Shown in pieces: positions 39,466 through 41,491 of a stretch of 41,491 nucleotides of DNA (position 1 is its first letter; each line of letters begins with the position of its first letter). This stretch comes from JBAYNW01 sp041678605 (GTDB lineage Bacteria > Cyanobacteriota > Vampirovibrionia > Gastranaerophilales > Gastranaerophilaceae), in assembly GCA_041678605.1 (NCBI GenBank), contig JBAYNW010000017.1:1-41491 (forward strand), read 5' to 3'. The notes beneath the pieces were generated by a model that saw only the letters and a list, made by a program, of their open reading frames with translations, ran no database searches and was not told where the DNA came from. The position numbers were made by a program, and so were the translations under genes.

Positions 39466-41373
39466 ATGTTTATTTTAGTAATTTTAATCTCATTTATTTT
39501 ATTATTCACCATCGTTTATGGAATGAACAATTGTTGGCGAAGTGCTGCATTGTCAGCTTCTATAATATTGGGACTTTTATTAGTTTCTATTACCGAAGGT
39601 TTAAGTATTTTTAAACTGATTAATTTTAAATGTATTGCATTATCTTGGGGAATAATTGACTTAATCTTAGCTTTAATTTTATATATTTTATTTAAAAAAA
39701 ATATATTTAAAAATATTAAATTGCCATTGTTTCCTAAATTGGATATATATTTAAAAATTATGTGTATAATTGCAGGCGTTTATATTGTTGCAACCGGACT
39801 AACCGCTATTGTTGCGGCACCTAACAACTATGATTCTATGACATATCACATGGCCCGTATAATCCATTGGATGCAAAATTCAAGTATAGCACATTATCCT
39901 ACCGGTATTTTGAGACAATTATATTCAGGACCGTTGGCTGAGTTCAATATAATGCATTTTCAGATTCTTTCAGGAGGTGACCGCTTTGCGAATTTAGTTC
40001 AATGGTTGGCTATGCTAGGCAGTATTACAGGCGTTTCTCTTATAGCCAAATTATTGGGAGCGAATATTCGTGGTCAGATTTTTGCTTCAATGCTTACTTT
40101 GTCAATTCCCATGGGAATTTTACAGGCAACAAGTACACAAAACGATTTAGTCGTAAGTTTTTGGCTTGTTTGTTTTGTGTATTATTTATTAAAAACAACG
40201 CAAGTTGATGATAATAGGTCAATTATTATTAATTCATTTGCCTGTGGTGCAAGTTTAGGGTTAGCGTTTTTGACAAAAGGCACAGCTTACATTTTTGCAT
40301 TGCCATTTTTAGTTTGGTTTGGAATTTCCATTATCAAAAAACTTAAAATTAATGCATATAAACCTATTTTGATAATTGTTTTAATCTCCGTTATCATAAA
40401 CTTAGGATATTGGGTAAGAAATTATCAGCTTTTCGGGTCTCCTTTTTCTCCTGATGATGACGCCAAGATGCAACAAAATTTAGTTTTTACACCTAACTAT
40501 TTTGCTATAAGCGTACTTAAAAATATTTATTTACAGACAAAAACATCTTCTGTTGATATTAATAATCAAGAAACAAGAATAATAACAAAAATTGCCAAAT
40601 TTGCAGGTGTTGATGTTAATGACAATCGAACCAACTATTACAATGAAAAATTTCATGTATATGAGTCAAACAATCATGAAGATATCGCCGCTAATCCGAT
40701 ACATTTTTGTCTAATATTAATAAGTATTTTTGTTTTCTTTGGGGTTAAAAAATATAAAGAAAAAGACGGAATGGCAAGCTATTTACTGACGTTAACCGCA
40801 GGGGCGTTATTATTCTGTTTTATTTTAAAATGGCAGCCATGGGGCAGCAGGCTTCAGCTGCCACTTGTTGTTTTAATTTTTCCTTTTGTAGGCAGGGTTT
40901 TGTCCGAGATATCAAAGGAAGCAGCAGTTAACATAATTATATTAATAGTTATGTTATCAAGTTTTCAGCGAATTTTTCATAATGAAACCAGAACTTTATG
41001 CTCAAGACAAAGTATATTTAAAAAAACAAGGATAGAACAATATTTTCGTATGGCTAAGGAACAAACCCAATATAATTATTCGTCGGTTGCAAATTTGGCA
41101 AAAATTAATAAATGCCATAATATTGGTATAATATTGGGAGGAGATACTATAGAATATCCTTTGTTAGTGTTATTAAGACAAAATATTAAAGACGTACGTG
41201 TAGAATACATTAATGCAGGGAAACTATTAAAGAACATTAACTCTGATTATTTTAATCTGTTTACTCCTGATGCGGTGATTTCAACGGAAAAGTTAGAATT
41301 AAAGCAAATTAGATACAAAAATCGCATTTATAAAAGAAAATATTCCTCAAAAATAATAAATTTTTATAATTAA
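39466..41373 (+). CDS. GT-C-type multi-span membrane glycosyltransferase-like protein
   Basis: The 635-residue protein has about eleven hydrophobic segments, the first at residues 1-20. The first large outside loop carries NNYDSMTYHMARIIHWMQN, with an acidic residue placed as in GT39/PMT-like enzymes, and HYPTGILRQLYSG, EFNIMHFQILSGGDRFANLV and LQATSTQNDLVVSFW follow. Those enzymes move sugars from polyprenyl-phosphate donors to acceptors outside the membrane. The C-terminal 180 residues form a soluble domain after the last span. The acceptor is unknown. The gene is complete, closed by a long symmetric terminator. Confidence 0.75.
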   Translation: MFILVILISFILLFTIVYGMNNCWRSAALSASIILGLLLVSITEGLSIFKLINFKCIALSWGIIDLILALILYILFKKNIFKNIKLPLFPKLDIYLKIMCIIAGVYIVATGLTAIVAAPNNYDSMTYHMARIIHWMQNSSIAHYPTGILRQLYSGPLAEFNIMHFQILSGGDRFANLVQWLAMLGSITGVSLIAKLLGANIRGQIFASMLTLSIPMGILQATSTQNDLVVSFWLVCFVYYLLKTTQVDDNRSIIINSFACGASLGLAFLTKGTAYIFALPFLVWFGISIIKKLKINAYKPILIIVLISVIINLGYWVRNYQLFGSPFSPDDDAKMQQNLVFTPNYFAISVLKNIYLQTKTSSVDINNQETRIITKIAKFAGVDVNDNRTNYYNEKFHVYESNNHEDIAANPIHFCLILISIFVFFGVKKYKEKDGMASYLLTLTAGALLFCFILKWQPWGSRLQLPLVVLIFPFVGRVLSEISKEAAVNIIILIVMLSSFQRIFHNETRTLCSRQSIFKKTRIEQYFRMAKEQTQYNYSSVANLAKINKCHNIGIILGGDTIEYPLLVLLRQNIKDVRVEYINAGKLLKNINSDYFNLFTPDAVISTEKLELKQIRYKNRIYKRKYSSKIINFYN

Positions 41374-41411
41374 CAGAGATATTTCTAGCACTTTTTAACA
41401 AAGATTAACAA

Positions 41412-41458
41412 AAAACAGAGCAGGGAAATATTTAGAGTTTCCCTGCTCTGTTTTGTTC
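41412..41458. terminator. Strong bidirectional terminator
   Basis: AAAACAGAGCAGGGAAA pairs perfectly over 17 bp with TTTCCCTGCTCTGTTTT around a 9-base loop, with A and T runs on either side. Nothing else is seen to the window end. Confidence 0.9.
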
Positions 41459-41491
41459 AATCCTCTTTTAATATTTTAAATACAATATTTA

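Overview
The window is an AT-rich bacterial chromosome segment, most likely from an uncultured relative of the Cyanobacteria in the Vampirovibrionia/Melainabacteria (Gastranaerophilales-type) lineage. That assignment is inference. It rests on a PipY/YggS gene directly followed by sepF (a cyanobacterial pairing), lptC/lptA genes implying a Gram-negative envelope, a type IV pilin-like protein with an AFTLAEVLIVLG signature, a FatA-type acyl-ACP thioesterase, no photosynthesis genes, and intergenic heptamer/octamer tandem repeats resembling cyanobacterial STRRs.

Layout. 1-767: repeats and the tuf promoter. 768-6156: tuf alone between its own promoter and terminator, then a tight dinD-speB-ligA-membrane protein operon. 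6280-10297: lineage-type hypothetical proteins, a TPR protein, a CorC/HlyC-type transporter, a zinc-ribbon protein and a 31-residue single-span microprotein. 10447-12014: rsmH and an FtsL-like protein. 12015-13802: repeats surrounding a pilin-like gene. 13803-17091: FliJ-like, pipY, sepF, metK. 17164-20109: formyltransferase, AP-endonuclease-like TIM barrel, a MNT antitoxin with a deleted HEPN partner, and a thioesterase. 20066-24371: a small protein, a secreted protein, polA and a GIY-YIG nuclease, all on the minus strand. 24765-28238: lptC-lptA-TPR-dprA. 28304-33768: a coiled-coil protein, topA, aroE and hisF.

34013-38117 is the accessory part. A tRNA-Gln(UUG) is followed by repeated copies of its own 3' end and terminator, and by two 114-bp blocks (one mismatch) that each end in the tRNA 3' end. 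These bracket a 3.8-kb island with no integrase. The island carries a four-gene minus-strand operon: a peptidoglycan-binding-like protein, a protein with a phage MuF-like Cys/His motif, and two paralogous cysteine-patterned membrane proteins. This is the best candidate for an undescribed system. After it come small hypothetical proteins and a complete GT-C-type membrane glycosyltransferase.

A second theme is repeat invasion of genes. The same short-period repeats that fill the intergenic regions lie in frame inside polA (twice), supply the N-termini of rsmH and the pilin-like gene, and probably touch gene ends at 6156 and 27117.
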